NCBI GenBank assembly: GCA_902805475.1
Contig: CADCSX010000010.1
Coordinates: forward strand, 1-64,000
DNA from: Entonaema liquescens
Lineage: Eukaryota; Ascomycota; Sordariomycetes; Xylariales; Xylariaceae
Length of the DNA stretch: 64,000 bases
Direction of reading: 5' to 3'
Shown in pieces: positions 55,299-64,000 of the stretch; positions within the stretch are counted from its first letter, which is position 1; every line of letters begins with the position of its first letter. Both the position numbers and the translations under genes were made by a program. Under the pieces are notes generated by a model, which saw only the letters and a program-made list of their open reading frames with translations, had not been told where the DNA came from and did no database searches.

Positions 55299-55806
55299 GT
55301 TGACTCTGGAGGGATCTGCTAAATTATATAGATTTGAATAAATTTGATTTAAAACACGAACTATTTAGTGTCTTAGGTAGTGTTATATGTTATATTGGGT
55401 GGTGGGTAAGGTGATAATGATTCAGGAATAATATCTATCTCAACTTTTATCTTAATTATAGAAACTTGGATATCAACTTAGATATAAGATAGTTAGGTAC
55501 ACTTCAATAACTTGCGCCTACTATATTCTCTTGGGTATGTATTGTGCATGTATAGTTAGTATTTCATTACATACCTACCTATGTAATGTAATGTGATGTA
55601 ATGTAATGAAATGTAATGAAATACCAACTACCTAAGGCACTTGATGCTAGGTCGTGTCGGTTACAAGCAGTTTAACAATGAAAGAACCGAACCCCTCAAT
55701 ATTTTCCCCACCTCCAACTTACAACGACTCGCCGAGTCGGAGTTCCTATCTAGAAACCCCCTCTTCCCCCCCCTATCTAGGAACCCCTATTCAGACAAGT
55801 TCCTAT
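55299..55806. other. Intergenic region with MITE-like inverted repeats
   Basis: 508 bp between two minus-strand transporter genes, so it should hold the promoter of the first. An imperfect 15-bp terminal pair, AGTGTCTTAGGTAGT (55,367-55,381) and ACTACCTAAGGCACT (55,627-55,641), brackets 275 bp. Inside lies a 20-bp hairpin pair (55,553-55,572 and 55,611-55,630, one mismatch) with ATGTA-rich repeats in the loop. Small frames at 55,641-55,881 overlap and look like chance. Confidence 0.5.
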
Positions 55807-57346
55807 TTAGACAAGACCACATTTCTTCCCAAACCAGCCAATACTTGCAAATGCCGCCATAACCCCAGAGAACATAATTAAGTAACCATAGCCGCTGCCA
55901 TACACATAACTAACATGGCTTTTCCAAGCGTCAGAGATAACAAGGGTGCCGCTGAGAGGACCCGATATGAGGGATCCGATTCCTTTGCCGGCGGTGGAGA
56001 GAGATACAATCATCCCAGACTCAACCGGCTGCCTATGGTATACCGCGTGGGCACAACCTGACCATGTCGCAGGGAAGCCGCCTGCAAAGGCGCCATATAA
56101 AATGGCGAAGATGTAGAATACGGGCTGGTAGATGGCAAAGCTCCAAAACAGGAAGACAGCCATCACCGTACCCACAGTGCAGATGTTAAGGGCCGTCGTG
56201 ACGTGGTACCGATCGACCAGCCATCCCACCATGGTAGCTCCAACCATACTTGCGGCACTGCATAGGGCTAGGGCCGTCGTACCCGTGAAACGCGACCATC
56301 CCTGAGCGACGGCGAAAGCTACTCGCGAGATACCGCAGTTAGTCAACTACATATGCATATATATATATATATTCTCTACGTTGAGCTTTGGATGGGCGTT
56401 AGACCTACATGGCAGGTATAGTATAGGCATGAAGTATCCTAGGCTTTGTATTACGTTACCGGCAAAGAGCAGCCAAAAGGCTGGACTTTTAAGATCTTGA
56501 ACTCGCTCGTATGCGGGCTTTCACCAGCTTGACGATCCGGTATCCTCGTCTTCAAGAAGAAGAACGCGGGTAGCGTCATAACGACCGAGACGACTGCCCA
56601 CACTCGTAACGCTGTCCGGAATCCCCAGCTGGTCAGAGCCACTCCATGACGAAGGGAATAATCACACCCGATTCCCCGGCGCCAGCAATGAAAACACCGT
56701 ACGCAGTGCCTCTAACGCTTGACGAGTTAATCGTCAAGGTAGAGGTAGGCAGGAAAGTAGTGTAGTGATCCCCCAAGAGCATAAAGGACCCCTTGAGTAG
56801 CTAGTAATTGTGGAATAGTATTGGCAAAAGAGGCGCCAATGAGACTGGATAACACGATGACGAATCCTAACACGCAGCATGTCTTGCGGTAGGCAGGGAA
56901 TTTCCGCAGGACGGCATAGACGAACGGCGAAGTACAGTACATTAAGCCCTACCCATTACGCGACGGTGTTTAGCGATGACGCCTTATTATTTTTTTCTTG
57001 GTTTTAGGGACAGTGAGGTACTAACCGTTGACGTTGTACCGATGGCAGCGATACTCGAGATATTCCCCGAGAACAGCTCATGACGGCTGTAATACTCTTG
57101 AAACGTGCCGAAGGCAAAAGGAAATCCTGCATAATTATCTCAAGAGTCAGCAGAGCCAGGTCAAGCTTCCCCTAGTGACGTCGTAGTACCCCAAACTAAA
57201 GCCTCGAGAATAAAGCAAGCGGTAACGACAAGCCAAGCATGCAGTCCGCGGTCGACCGGCGGTACGGGAGGAGGCGGCAAGTCAGTGTGGTCGAGTATCC
57301 GGGGCCTCCGAGAGGTGGGGCGTGCGTGTAATTCGTAGCTCTCCAT
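55807..57346 (-). pseudogene. MCT-like MFS transporter, multiply broken
   Basis: A relative of the 53,909 gene. Four exons can be traced: 57,190-57,346 (start, PPVDRGLHAWLVVTACFILEA), 57,026-57,126, 56,409-56,948 and 55,807-56,318. Introns at 57,127-57,189, 56,949-57,025 and 56,319-56,408 have GT-AG ends, the last with a TGACTAAC branch site. Exon 3 is ruined: TAA at 56,727-56,729 where the family has Trp (TGG), and frame changes near 56,713, 56,634 and 56,490. Between them the family sequence is still readable, for example GVFIAGAGESGVIIPFVMEW and FWLLFAGNVIQSLGYFMPIL. The last exon is open and ends SIGWFGKKCGLV. A transporter of about 435 residues is no longer made. Confidence 0.85.
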
Positions 57347-57554
57347 ATTTATGTTTATGTTTTTCTTTAATAACTATCTTAAACCATTGCTAACCTCACC
57401 TACTGTCTCTGGTATCGCTCTTTATAAGTCAAGGATACTCCGATGTCGCTGGGGGTGAGTTCTACGCCATTGGTGGTGGACTACCCCTACATTAACTACT
57501 TTTTTATTCGTTTTAGGTAATTGTTTTTAGCCTCTCTATCCCATAATACACATC
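57347..57554. other. Divergent intergenic region of two transporter pseudogenes
   Basis: 208 bp between start codons of opposite-strand genes, so probably a former shared promoter. I see no clear TATA box or repeated site. Confidence 0.4.
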
Positions 57555-58984
57555 GTGTTGTCGAACATGTCGAAGGACGGCGGGCGTACGAACCAGGACA
57601 GCAATAACTTGCAGCCGGTTTCCTCAAACAGAGTTGAACGCTATGGACGTCCTCTGTACGAGACCCTATGGGAACGGACTGTGGAGATGTTGAGTTGGAC
57701 ACCACCAAACTGCCGTTACTCATCGGTCGTGTCTTTTCGCTTTTCAATATCATTAAACCTTCTCTTCGGCCTTGCCAGCACCCTCACAGCGGCGAACCTT
57801 TACTACAGCTACCCGATTCTCAATAAGATAGCGGATGACTTTGGAGTCAGCTACGAACAAGCTGCGCTGATTCCGACCCTCGCACAGGCAGGTTATGGAA
57901 GCGGCATATTACTCCTCTGTCCTCTGGGGGATAGGGTCCGACTGCGACCATTCATTCTCAGTCTCATCACGCTGACGGCGGTAGTGTGGGTTTGCCTCTG
58001 CATCACCAGCAATTTTCAACTCTTTTGCGCCATTAGTTTTATAACCAGCTTTACTACCGTAACGCCACAGCTTATGCTTCCTCTCGCCAGCAGCCTGGCC
58101 CTCCTGCCCGGCGAGCCACGGCAATTTCTATTGTCTTCGCTGGCCTCATGCTTGGAAATCTCCTACCGCGCGTTCTCTCGGGTATCGTGGCCGAATACAC
58201 CGCCTGGAGAAATATCTATTGGATGGCCCTTGGCCTTTAGGGACTAATCGTTGTCCTCTGGCTGTTTATGCCCGACTATCCAGCGAATGACCCTGGTGAG
58301 ATGGGCTACTTTGCCATGCTGTGGAGCATCATACGCCTCGTGGCTAGACGCCCAGTCTTGGCCTACGGCTGCCTTATGGTTATCTTCTCCAATGCTGTCT
58401 TCGCCTCGTACTGGACGACTCTTACTGCCTTGCTCTCTTCCTCGCTTTATAACTACTCTTCTCTCGAAATAGGTCTTTTCGCTCTTATCGGCATTGCTCC
58501 ATTGGCCCTTACACCGCCTTATAGCCGCGTCGTGATTGATCGATTCGTGCCGAACCTTTCAGTCGGCCTCGGACTTCTGTACGCACTGATTGGTGTTGTT
58601 GTTGGTACATACACTGCGTCGCTTTCCATTGCGGGAGTCGTCATCCAAGCAATAGCAATCGACTTTGGCGTGCAGACAGCTAGCATCGCGTACCGGTCCG
58701 TAATTTATACAACCACCCCCAACGCCCGTAACCGTATCAATGTTGCGTACACAGTGAGTGCCTTCGCTGGCCAGTTGATGGGCACTAGCGTGGGAAACCG
58801 CTTGTACGCTGTTGGAGGTTGGACCCGAGCCGGCGCCGCTAGCATCTGGTTCCTAGCCGCAGCGTTTGCTGTCTCGCTAGTAAGAGGCCCCTGGGAGACG
58901 CATTGGATAGGATGGAGGGGTGGTCTCAACATGCGCAGGAAGGATTTGCAGCTGGATACTGTACAAGGCACACTATCCCCTTAG
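57555..58984 (+). pseudogene. MFS transporter (DHA1-like), frameshift and nonsense
   Basis: A drug/metabolite MFS permease of a different subfamily from its neighbours. The N-terminal half (57,555 or 57,567 onward) shows LTAANLYYSYPILNKIADD and GYGSGILLLCPLGDRVRLRP, the conserved first segments and loop-2 motif. At about 58,118-58,121 the frame shifts; the continuation in the next frame, AISIVFAGLMLGNLLPRVLS, is family-like. An in-frame TAG follows at 58,238-58,240 after WMALGL, probably from CAG. From 58,241 the frame is open to the stop at 58,984 (LFMPDYPAND to the C-terminus), with the usual second six segments. No introns. Full length would be about 472 residues. Both lesions would have to be reversed for function, so this is a true pseudogene. 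Confidence 0.85.
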
Positions 58985-59814
58985 CTGGCTATCTGCTTCT
59001 CCCAGTTCCCCAGACCATAATGTCGGGTCTTGTGCTTTGTGTATTTTTGGGGTACGTAAAACAAGAAATCTAAGATGTGATTTGAGATTACCTATGCTTG
59101 TAAGGGTAACCTGGTTGGCAGACATAACGTGCCTTTATATCATGTTAATTACGACTTATGGCGAAGCTAGCAATGATGAGTGGCACCATACAAGCCTAGT
59201 CCTTGATGCGTAATTATAAGTAAGTTATTAGACCGGTCAAGGCAATCAGCCAGCTTCTCTAACCAAGGGTGGGAAGGGGAACTTAAGCTTCCTCGCTACC
59301 TCATTGGCCTAGGGTGTACGTACGGCCACTGGACGAAGCAGACATTGCTTATCGTTTACCCTCTTATGTACCTCGGTCTATTTTGGTGCCGGCGAAAATT
59401 GAATATGTCGAATGCACCTAAAAATACCTGATGTCCTTTAATCCGTCTACATAAGCTATCGGTTGATGCTGTCGACGAATAGTCATTTTTATCTCTACAT
59501 GATTCATACTTAAGATAGTCTTCTCTCCATAGGATATGAGCTTTTGATTCAATATGCTTTCTTGGGAAACATTACCAGAGGAACTTCCGATTAGCACTAC
59601 TTACTGCCCCCAGTGCTTTATATCGTCAGGGTGTAATTAACAGCATTACCTTCAACTCTTGGGTAGAACTCGAATGTAAAAGTCGTAGATACATTGCTGT
59701 CAATAACCCCAGATATAGCCGCTTCTTTTATGACAACGTGTGTGTCATCTCTATCCCAATGGCTACTGTATGTCTGTAACCTTGTTAGCTGTTTGAATCT
59801 TCTGCTCCTCTCCT
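58985..59814. other. Intergenic, 3' ends of convergent genes
   Basis: 830 bp between the converging transporter pseudogene and the GH5 gene. A 97-codon frame overlapping 58,920-59,213 is a shadow of the transporter end. I see no gene, repeat or RNA here. Confidence 0.5.
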
Positions 59815-61630
59815 TTAGGGTGGCCTTACTCCTCTAGCCTGCTGAAGAGGACCCAAATATTGTGTCCAGTCGTCGAAAAGGTAGACGCCATCATCCCGTA
59901 ACATCTTCACCGCTGCTAACTTGTATAGACCTTTCCACGTGATAGGTATTCGAAGATCAGATCCCAACGCGGCGCGTGAGGTAGTCGAGCCCAGTGTGGG
60001 CACATCCCATTGCACTATCTCGATAGTCGCGTCTGCCCCAGCGGAGAAGGACACAGTGAGGTTGGCTTTACTCCCCGGGTTGGCCGTAGGAGACAAGTAA
60101 TTGGATAAGAATTCCTTCTTCACAGTAACAGTATCGTCCGCTAGTGAGTAATCTTCCGGGGCGGTCAGGCTCTTTCCATCCGATGTCTGAATGGTCTTGA
60201 CTTTGTTTCCATTCAATATGAACTTAACGGCCTGGTCATCAACATTGTCCCCTACTTTGTGGAATATATAGGCGGAACTAGATTGTTCCTTTGCTGATCC
60301 GTCGGTCGTTGAATCCGACAAGCTGTTAGAAACCCCATCTACGGCGTTCTTGATAATATCAATGAGATAGGGGTCCCGCCAAGTATGCGTTGCACGATCT
60401 AGGGCGCCGTCACCGTTATCCCAGAGGATAACAGATGTGTTGTATTTTCGAGCCACACGTACTGCAAAGTCATTATACTTCCTTCTTGCAGCAGGCTCTA
60501 GGAGCGGGTTAGCTTCAAACTCGCCAATAACTAAAGGCACGTCGGTGAAGTTTCCTCGGATGTTTGCAAAATCAGCTTCAAGGCTCTCCTTATCCGTGTC
60601 GGACCCCCATATAGTTTTACCCCTATAGACGTAGGTTAGTTCGCAGGACGAGACTTGTACTGGATGCAACCTACCAAGCCTGGAATATAAAATCATCTAA
60701 AATAACGATTAGTACTGCTGCTATACCCTCGAGATCTCGACTTACATGGACTATAGTAGTGATACTGAAGTGCCCAGGGATTGGAATAACCGGTCGGAAC
60801 CTTGAACCAGTTTGAAGTCTTGATACTGTCCATGCCACCCCCGACAAGCGTAACAACTCGTTGCGTATTGAACCCTCCGGAGTCTGCAAGCGCTTTCAGA
60901 AACAACTCATTGAGCCTGTTGATCTTAGCTCCATCTTCAGCAGAATTCGCCGGAGGCTCGTTGATCGGTTCAAAGGCCACTTTAGAAGACTTGCATCTAA
61001 GCATCTCTCCAATCTGGAGCCAGGCGCGGTAGATTTTCTCCTCGATCATTGTCACATTAGCGCCAGATGTTGTTACATCAGCCCACTCCCACGAGTCTAG
61101 TTCAACGTGTAAGCGCTCGTAAGTACAATGGTCGTCACTGCACATACCGTGATGAATGTTCGTGATTACGTATAAATCTCGGTCTAAAGCCATGTCCACC
61201 ACCTCGGAGACTCTCTTGAGCCACGACGGGTCAATTGTCCAGTCAGGGGACTTCCCCGTGAAGTGGTCCGCATATGTCACTGATAATCCCTTTAGCCTCC
61301 CTCACGCTACATTGCATGTGAATGTATGGAGCTCTAACCTGGGATCCTCACGCTCTTAAAGCCCGCGGCCTTGACATCGTCGAAAGTTGACTCCACTACA
61401 GGCGGATTATTCCAGCTACCCTCGTTCGGAACTGCATCTAACGTATTCCCGAGATTCCAACCTGGATTTATGGCGGATACAAAGTCAGCAGCAGAGATTG
61501 ATTGGAAGTCTCCTTCACACGAGGCGTTAGCCTCAGGATTTACGGGGCTGCGTTGAGCAACAACCCGACCCAGGAGAGTCCATGGGATGATGGTCGCAGC
61601 GCCCTTCATAATACGAAGTATGGTCATCAT
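59815..61630 (-). CDS. Secreted GH5 glycoside hydrolase with X2-type module
   Basis: Extracellular beta-glycanase of family GH5, likely acting on cellulose or a related beta-glucan. Four exons (61,339-61,630; 60,746-61,279; 60,675-60,696; 59,815-60,622) join in frame to 551 residues. A hydrophobic signal peptide covers roughly residues 1-26; the second Met at 2 or Met8 could also start it. GWNLGNTLDA lies at 57-66, the conserved histidines in TNIHH near 137-141, the acid/base Glu205 in EPINEP, a YHYYSP motif, and the nucleophile Glu317 in LVIGEF, followed by ILWDNGDGA. A linker leads to a domain at about 410-505 (FILNGNK...LTAPEDYSLADDTVTV) resembling the X2 carbohydrate-binding immunoglobulin-like module. 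All catalytic parts are present and there is no lesion. Substrate cannot be fixed from sequence alone. Confidence 0.9.
60623..60674 (-). other. GH5 intron 3
   Basis: 52 nt, donor GTAGGT, acceptor CTATAG, with a canonical GAACTAACC branch site. Joins TG to G and restores the AWGKTIWGS motif. Confidence 0.85.
60697..60745 (-). other. GH5 intron 2
   Basis: 49 nt, donor GTAAGT, acceptor TTTTAG. With intron 3 it isolates a 22-nt exon encoding YDFIFQA, which bridges YHYYSP to WGKTIWG. Confidence 0.85.
61280..61338 (-). other. GH5 intron 1
   Basis: 59 nt, donor GTTAGA, acceptor ATCAG. Joins VRIP to VTYADHF, the usual strand-2 region of the barrel. Confidence 0.85.
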
Positions 61631-61701
61631 GGCTCGTGGTTGTTTGACTTGCAGCTACATAAATCATCAAGAACCCACGAGTGAGGTTTTGGCAAGTCTC
61701 T

Positions 61702-61707
61702 CTTATA
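61702..61707 (-). promoter_or_regulatory. Possible TATA box of GH5 gene
   Basis: TATAAG on the minus strand, 72 bp upstream of the ATG at 61,630. Spacing is plausible for a fungal promoter; no independent support. Confidence 0.35.
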
Positions 61708-62435
61708 ATAAATGAAATCACGACCTGATACGGGTTTCCTCAGCCTACCAGGACACGTAACCGGATTGTGCGGCTCCGTAGACTCTTTAAGCATTTCTCC
61801 GGAAATGGAGAGTAACCGTAACATGAGAGATCCCGACCCTATTCCCCTTTTTAAAATGAACCCTTCCACATCTGGACCTATATGAGCGTGTGAATATCTA
61901 TAATAGATATGAGCTAGAGCTGCGATCTTTCGTAAAGAGTCGTGCTCATCGGGTCAAAATTACCTAGTAAGTTATATATACGAGAAAACAATTTTGAATT
62001 TTGAATTTCCAACACTTTATCCGTCTAGAATATCTTGGCATTGTCGAACTCGGATGTGTGATCTGTCTAGTTCAACATTTGGGCGGATGGACCTCTTACT
62101 ACAACTTATTTTTGGTAGGCGAAGGAAGTCAGCAAGTAGTGCCTGGCTCTTTCGCATTGTGACATTAGAGAGGTGTATTTATCGAGCGGTATATTGTTTT
62201 TATTATCTCTGCGTACTATGCTTATTGCGACGAGAACACCGCGTCATTATGTCTTATTGATTTAAATCTTTTGTGCTTCTCGCCGTGGGCGTATGCTCGA
62301 TTTATATTGTGTGCCCCACGGCCTTTGAAAATCATGAAAATGGGATGGTGATGGATAATGTAATTGTCCTTCAGGAATGATTATAAAATAATAATAATAA
62401 TAAAAGAAGAAAAAAAGAAGAGGAAAAAAAAGGGC
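61708..62435. other. Intergenic upstream of GH5
   Basis: About 730 bp that should contain the GH5 promoter. An 88-codon plus-strand frame at 61,994-62,260 has no recognisable domain and is not called. The right end (62,383-62,442) is an A/G-rich tract with (ATA)n adjoining the tRNA terminator. Confidence 0.45.
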
Positions 62436-62442
62436 AAAAAAA
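62436..62442 (-). terminator. Pol III terminator of tRNA-Cys
   Basis: A run of seven T on the minus strand, 16 bp downstream of the mature tRNA 3' end. Further T-rich runs follow. Confidence 0.75.
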
Positions 62443-62458
62443 TAGAAATTACTTTCCA

Positions 62459-62548
62459 AGGACCGAACGCGGGTCGAACGCGTGACCTTAGGATAATTGT
62501 TGTTATGAGTAACTGCAATCCCACGCTCTACCGCTGAGCTACCGGTCC
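62459..62548 (-). tRNA. tRNA-Cys (GCA) with 18-nt intron
   Basis: Folds into a full cloverleaf: acceptor GGACCGG/TCGGTCC (one G-U pair), D arm GCTC-AGCGGTA-GAGC, anticodon stem TGGGA/TCCTA, loop TTGCAG...A with anticodon GCA at 62,514-62,516, variable loop AGGTC, T arm ACGCG-TTCGACC-CGCGT, discriminator T. An 18-nt intron (62,495-62,512) interrupts the anticodon loop after position 37, the canonical eukaryotic site, and must be removed by the tRNA splicing endonuclease. The A box (TAGCTCAGCGG) and B box (GTTCGACCC) are intact, and an oligo-T terminator follows. Decodes UGC/UGU. Functional as far as can be seen. Confidence 0.95.
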
Positions 62549-63680
62549 CCAATTTGTGAATGATAGCCGCTAAATTTTGGATTATATTTTTAGTAACCTT
62601 GACTTCCCCCCAAAAAGGGGGCATCTATTTTTGGTCCTAGGTGGGTCTAGTCATTATCTTTCAAACTCCTACACAGATTTCTCAACAAGACGTGTCTAAC
62701 AAAGATAACGTCCAATTATAAAAATAGGGATCAGTTACAATATTAAATATCACGTGTCACCAAAGCTTGAAAATGATATTCATTGCCTAATGGAAATCCG
62801 GCGTGGTTGAATTTCAATAGGTAGTTCGAGATCGCATGTCTAGCTTCTGTTTTATTGATCATCACGAAGTTGATCAATGATTAATCAACCTGTCGCACTG
62901 TTTTGAGATCCGAAAGGCTTCCACTATCGGAATGATATGGTAGTATAAGTCATGTCTCCGACAGGATTTGACTATAGGTTGATAAGTCCTATCAAGTCAT
63001 CAAGTCTAGCTAGTATCGGTATGAAGTACCGTAACGGTCTGAGTGTGTGTTTAATGTGTTAATAATTTTAATCTATCCATACTCCGTCTATTGCCTCTTT
63101 CCCCCTTTATTTCGTCTTCCCACTCTTCATTATTTCAAATACTTTTCTTGCCTCTAGCTGGGTCAACCTCTATAGAGTGCATCCAGGGCAGCCCAGCCTT
63201 ATCTTGCTTACCAATGTTTATGTCCTCAAGTCATAAACATTAATGTGCGTCTTCCTCTTATAATTCGTCGTATAATCTATAAACTGTCTGAGATGCAGTG
63301 TGATGTAAAGCAATTTCAGCTTTGGCGGCAGCTGTGCTCGCCTACGCGCAGGGACTGATGGGCGTTATGTGAGAGGGACTTTTGCCGGCAGCTTAGAATC
63401 CACTTGGTATATTTGCCGGGTTGTGAAAGAAATCTTGCCACTTATTCCATGTGTAAATTAGATACCCATGTCGCCGGCAAAAACAATTATAGTACTGCGG
63501 ATGGAACCTGGTTCCCCATGGGGACGATATGTACCAGTTTGCCCCCATTCCCATGTAAGCTTTCAACTACCGCGACATGCAGTATGTGTAAGAATATATT
63601 ACTTCGAGTCAGGCTGGGCGGGCAGAGAGATAAGTGGCTGTGCATGAGACCACACAGATCCGCGAGGTCAGAACCGCACT
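62549..63680. other. Intergenic region before the DUF1996 gene
   Basis: About 1.1 kb with no convincing gene. Frames of 93 and 134 codons (63,404-63,685 plus; 63,487-63,891 minus) contradict each other and the real downstream gene. A perfect 10-bp inverted pair, TTTTGCCGGC (63,380-63,389) and GCCGGCAAAA (63,473-63,482), and several near matches (GGCGGCAGC, TTGCCGGG) cluster here and may be promoter sites. Confidence 0.45.
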
Positions 63681-63686
63681 TATAAG
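63681..63686 (+). promoter_or_regulatory. Possible TATA box of DUF1996 gene
   Basis: TATAAG, 90 bp upstream of the ATG at 63,776. Reasonable spacing but unsupported otherwise. Confidence 0.35.
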
Positions 63687-63775
63687 AGCTAACCGGGCAC
63701 CGGGCTGCGAGACCTGCTTCGCTTGGTTTGCCTACCTCTGCACGTCTCTGCCGCCAAGACAAATCCACCGCCGAG

Positions 63776-64000
63776 ATGAAGTCATTCCCCATTGCACTAG
63801 CGCTCGCTGCGCCAGTACACGCTGGTCTGCGTTTCGGATGCTCATCCTTGACCACCCAGCGTCTTGACCCCGTTGTCGAGCCCGGTAACAACCCTTCGGC
63901 CCATGTTCACCACATCGTAGGTGGAAATGCCTTCAACGCCAGCATGACCGGCGATGTTGGCGCGAGGGCTACCTGCACCACCTGTGAGATGTCTGAGGAC
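63776..64000 (+). CDS. Secreted DUF1996 protein, 5' end only
   Basis: An open frame of 75 codons running off the window edge. A classic signal peptide (MKSFPIALALAAPVHA) is followed at residue 17 by GLRFGCSSLTTQRLDPVVEP and then SAHVHHIVGGNAFNAS (41-56), the hallmark N-terminus of the fungal DUF1996 family: a Cys, the QRLDPxVxPG stretch and the HVHxIxGG motif. Cys67 and Cys70 follow in TCTTCE. Members are secreted proteins of roughly 300-500 residues, some with C-terminal WSC or cellulose-binding modules; the biochemical role is unknown. The start is chosen because it gives the signal peptide. No intron in the visible part. Confidence 0.85.
   Translation, partial: MKSFPIALALAAPVHAGLRFGCSSLTTQRLDPVVEPGNNPSAHVHHIVGGNAFNASMTGDVGARATCTTCEMSED

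Noticed and set aside
61994..62260. 88-codon plus-strand frame
   Set aside because: No homology-like motif, no splice context, lies in the GH5 promoter region.
62262..62624. 120-codon minus-strand frame
   Set aside because: It spans the tRNA-Cys gene and low-complexity flanks; no domain.
63487..63891. 134-codon minus-strand frame
   Set aside because: Antisense to the DUF1996 gene start and its promoter; no domain or signal.

Overview
The window looks like a filamentous ascomycete (Pezizomycotina) chromosome cut in two by composition. Positions 1 to about 53,910 are extremely AT-rich (roughly a tenth G+C by eye) and hold no credible intact gene. Positions about 53,910 to 64,000 have ordinary base composition and hold fungal genes with short GT-AG introns. 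The AT-rich part is best explained by repeat-induced point mutation (RIP) of transposons. Two copies of one inverted-repeat element sit in it, one pristine (17,634-18,240) and one decayed (43,670-44,087), and they differ almost only by C-to-T and G-to-A changes.

The AT block (1-53,908) is a mosaic of nested mobile elements. I could delimit several by their target-site duplications. (1) LTR family A has 146-bp LTRs: a short complete element at 2,598-3,631 (TSD TAAAA, primer-binding site matching an initiator-type tRNA), a long copy at 1-2,157, another at 39,935-42,846, and solo LTRs at 24,150, 43,027 and 44,220. (2) LTR family F spans 15,971-24,024 with 368-bp LTRs and TSD ATTTA. (3) LTR family G spans 44,923-51,536 with 188/189-bp LTRs. 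(4) Family B (7,099; 26,688; 41,313) has about 50-bp inverted repeats and 8-bp TSDs, and its third copy sits inside an A element. (5) Family D (17,634; 43,670) has 49-bp inverted repeats and 8-bp TSDs, one copy inside F and one inside a C repeat. (6) Family C is a roughly 700-bp dispersed repeat of unknown class. A 190-bp unmutated island with a tRNA-like A box and a CACGTG inverted repeat lies at 37,076-37,265.

The normal-GC part begins at the 3' end of a monocarboxylate-transporter-like MFS gene (53,909-55,298, minus) that carries a frameshift. It is followed by a second, badly broken relative (55,807-57,346, minus) and a different MFS transporter pseudogene (57,555-58,984, plus; one frameshift, one in-frame stop). 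Next come an intact four-exon secreted GH5 glycoside hydrolase with a C-terminal X2-type module (59,815-61,630, minus), an intron-containing tRNA-Cys(GCA) (62,459-62,548, minus) and the 5' end of a secreted DUF1996 protein (63,776 to the window edge, plus).

Functionally, only GH5, the tRNA and the DUF1996 gene look alive. The three transporters nearest the AT block are all damaged, which fits gene decay at a heterochromatin border. No CRISPR array, rRNA gene or bacterial-type operon was seen.
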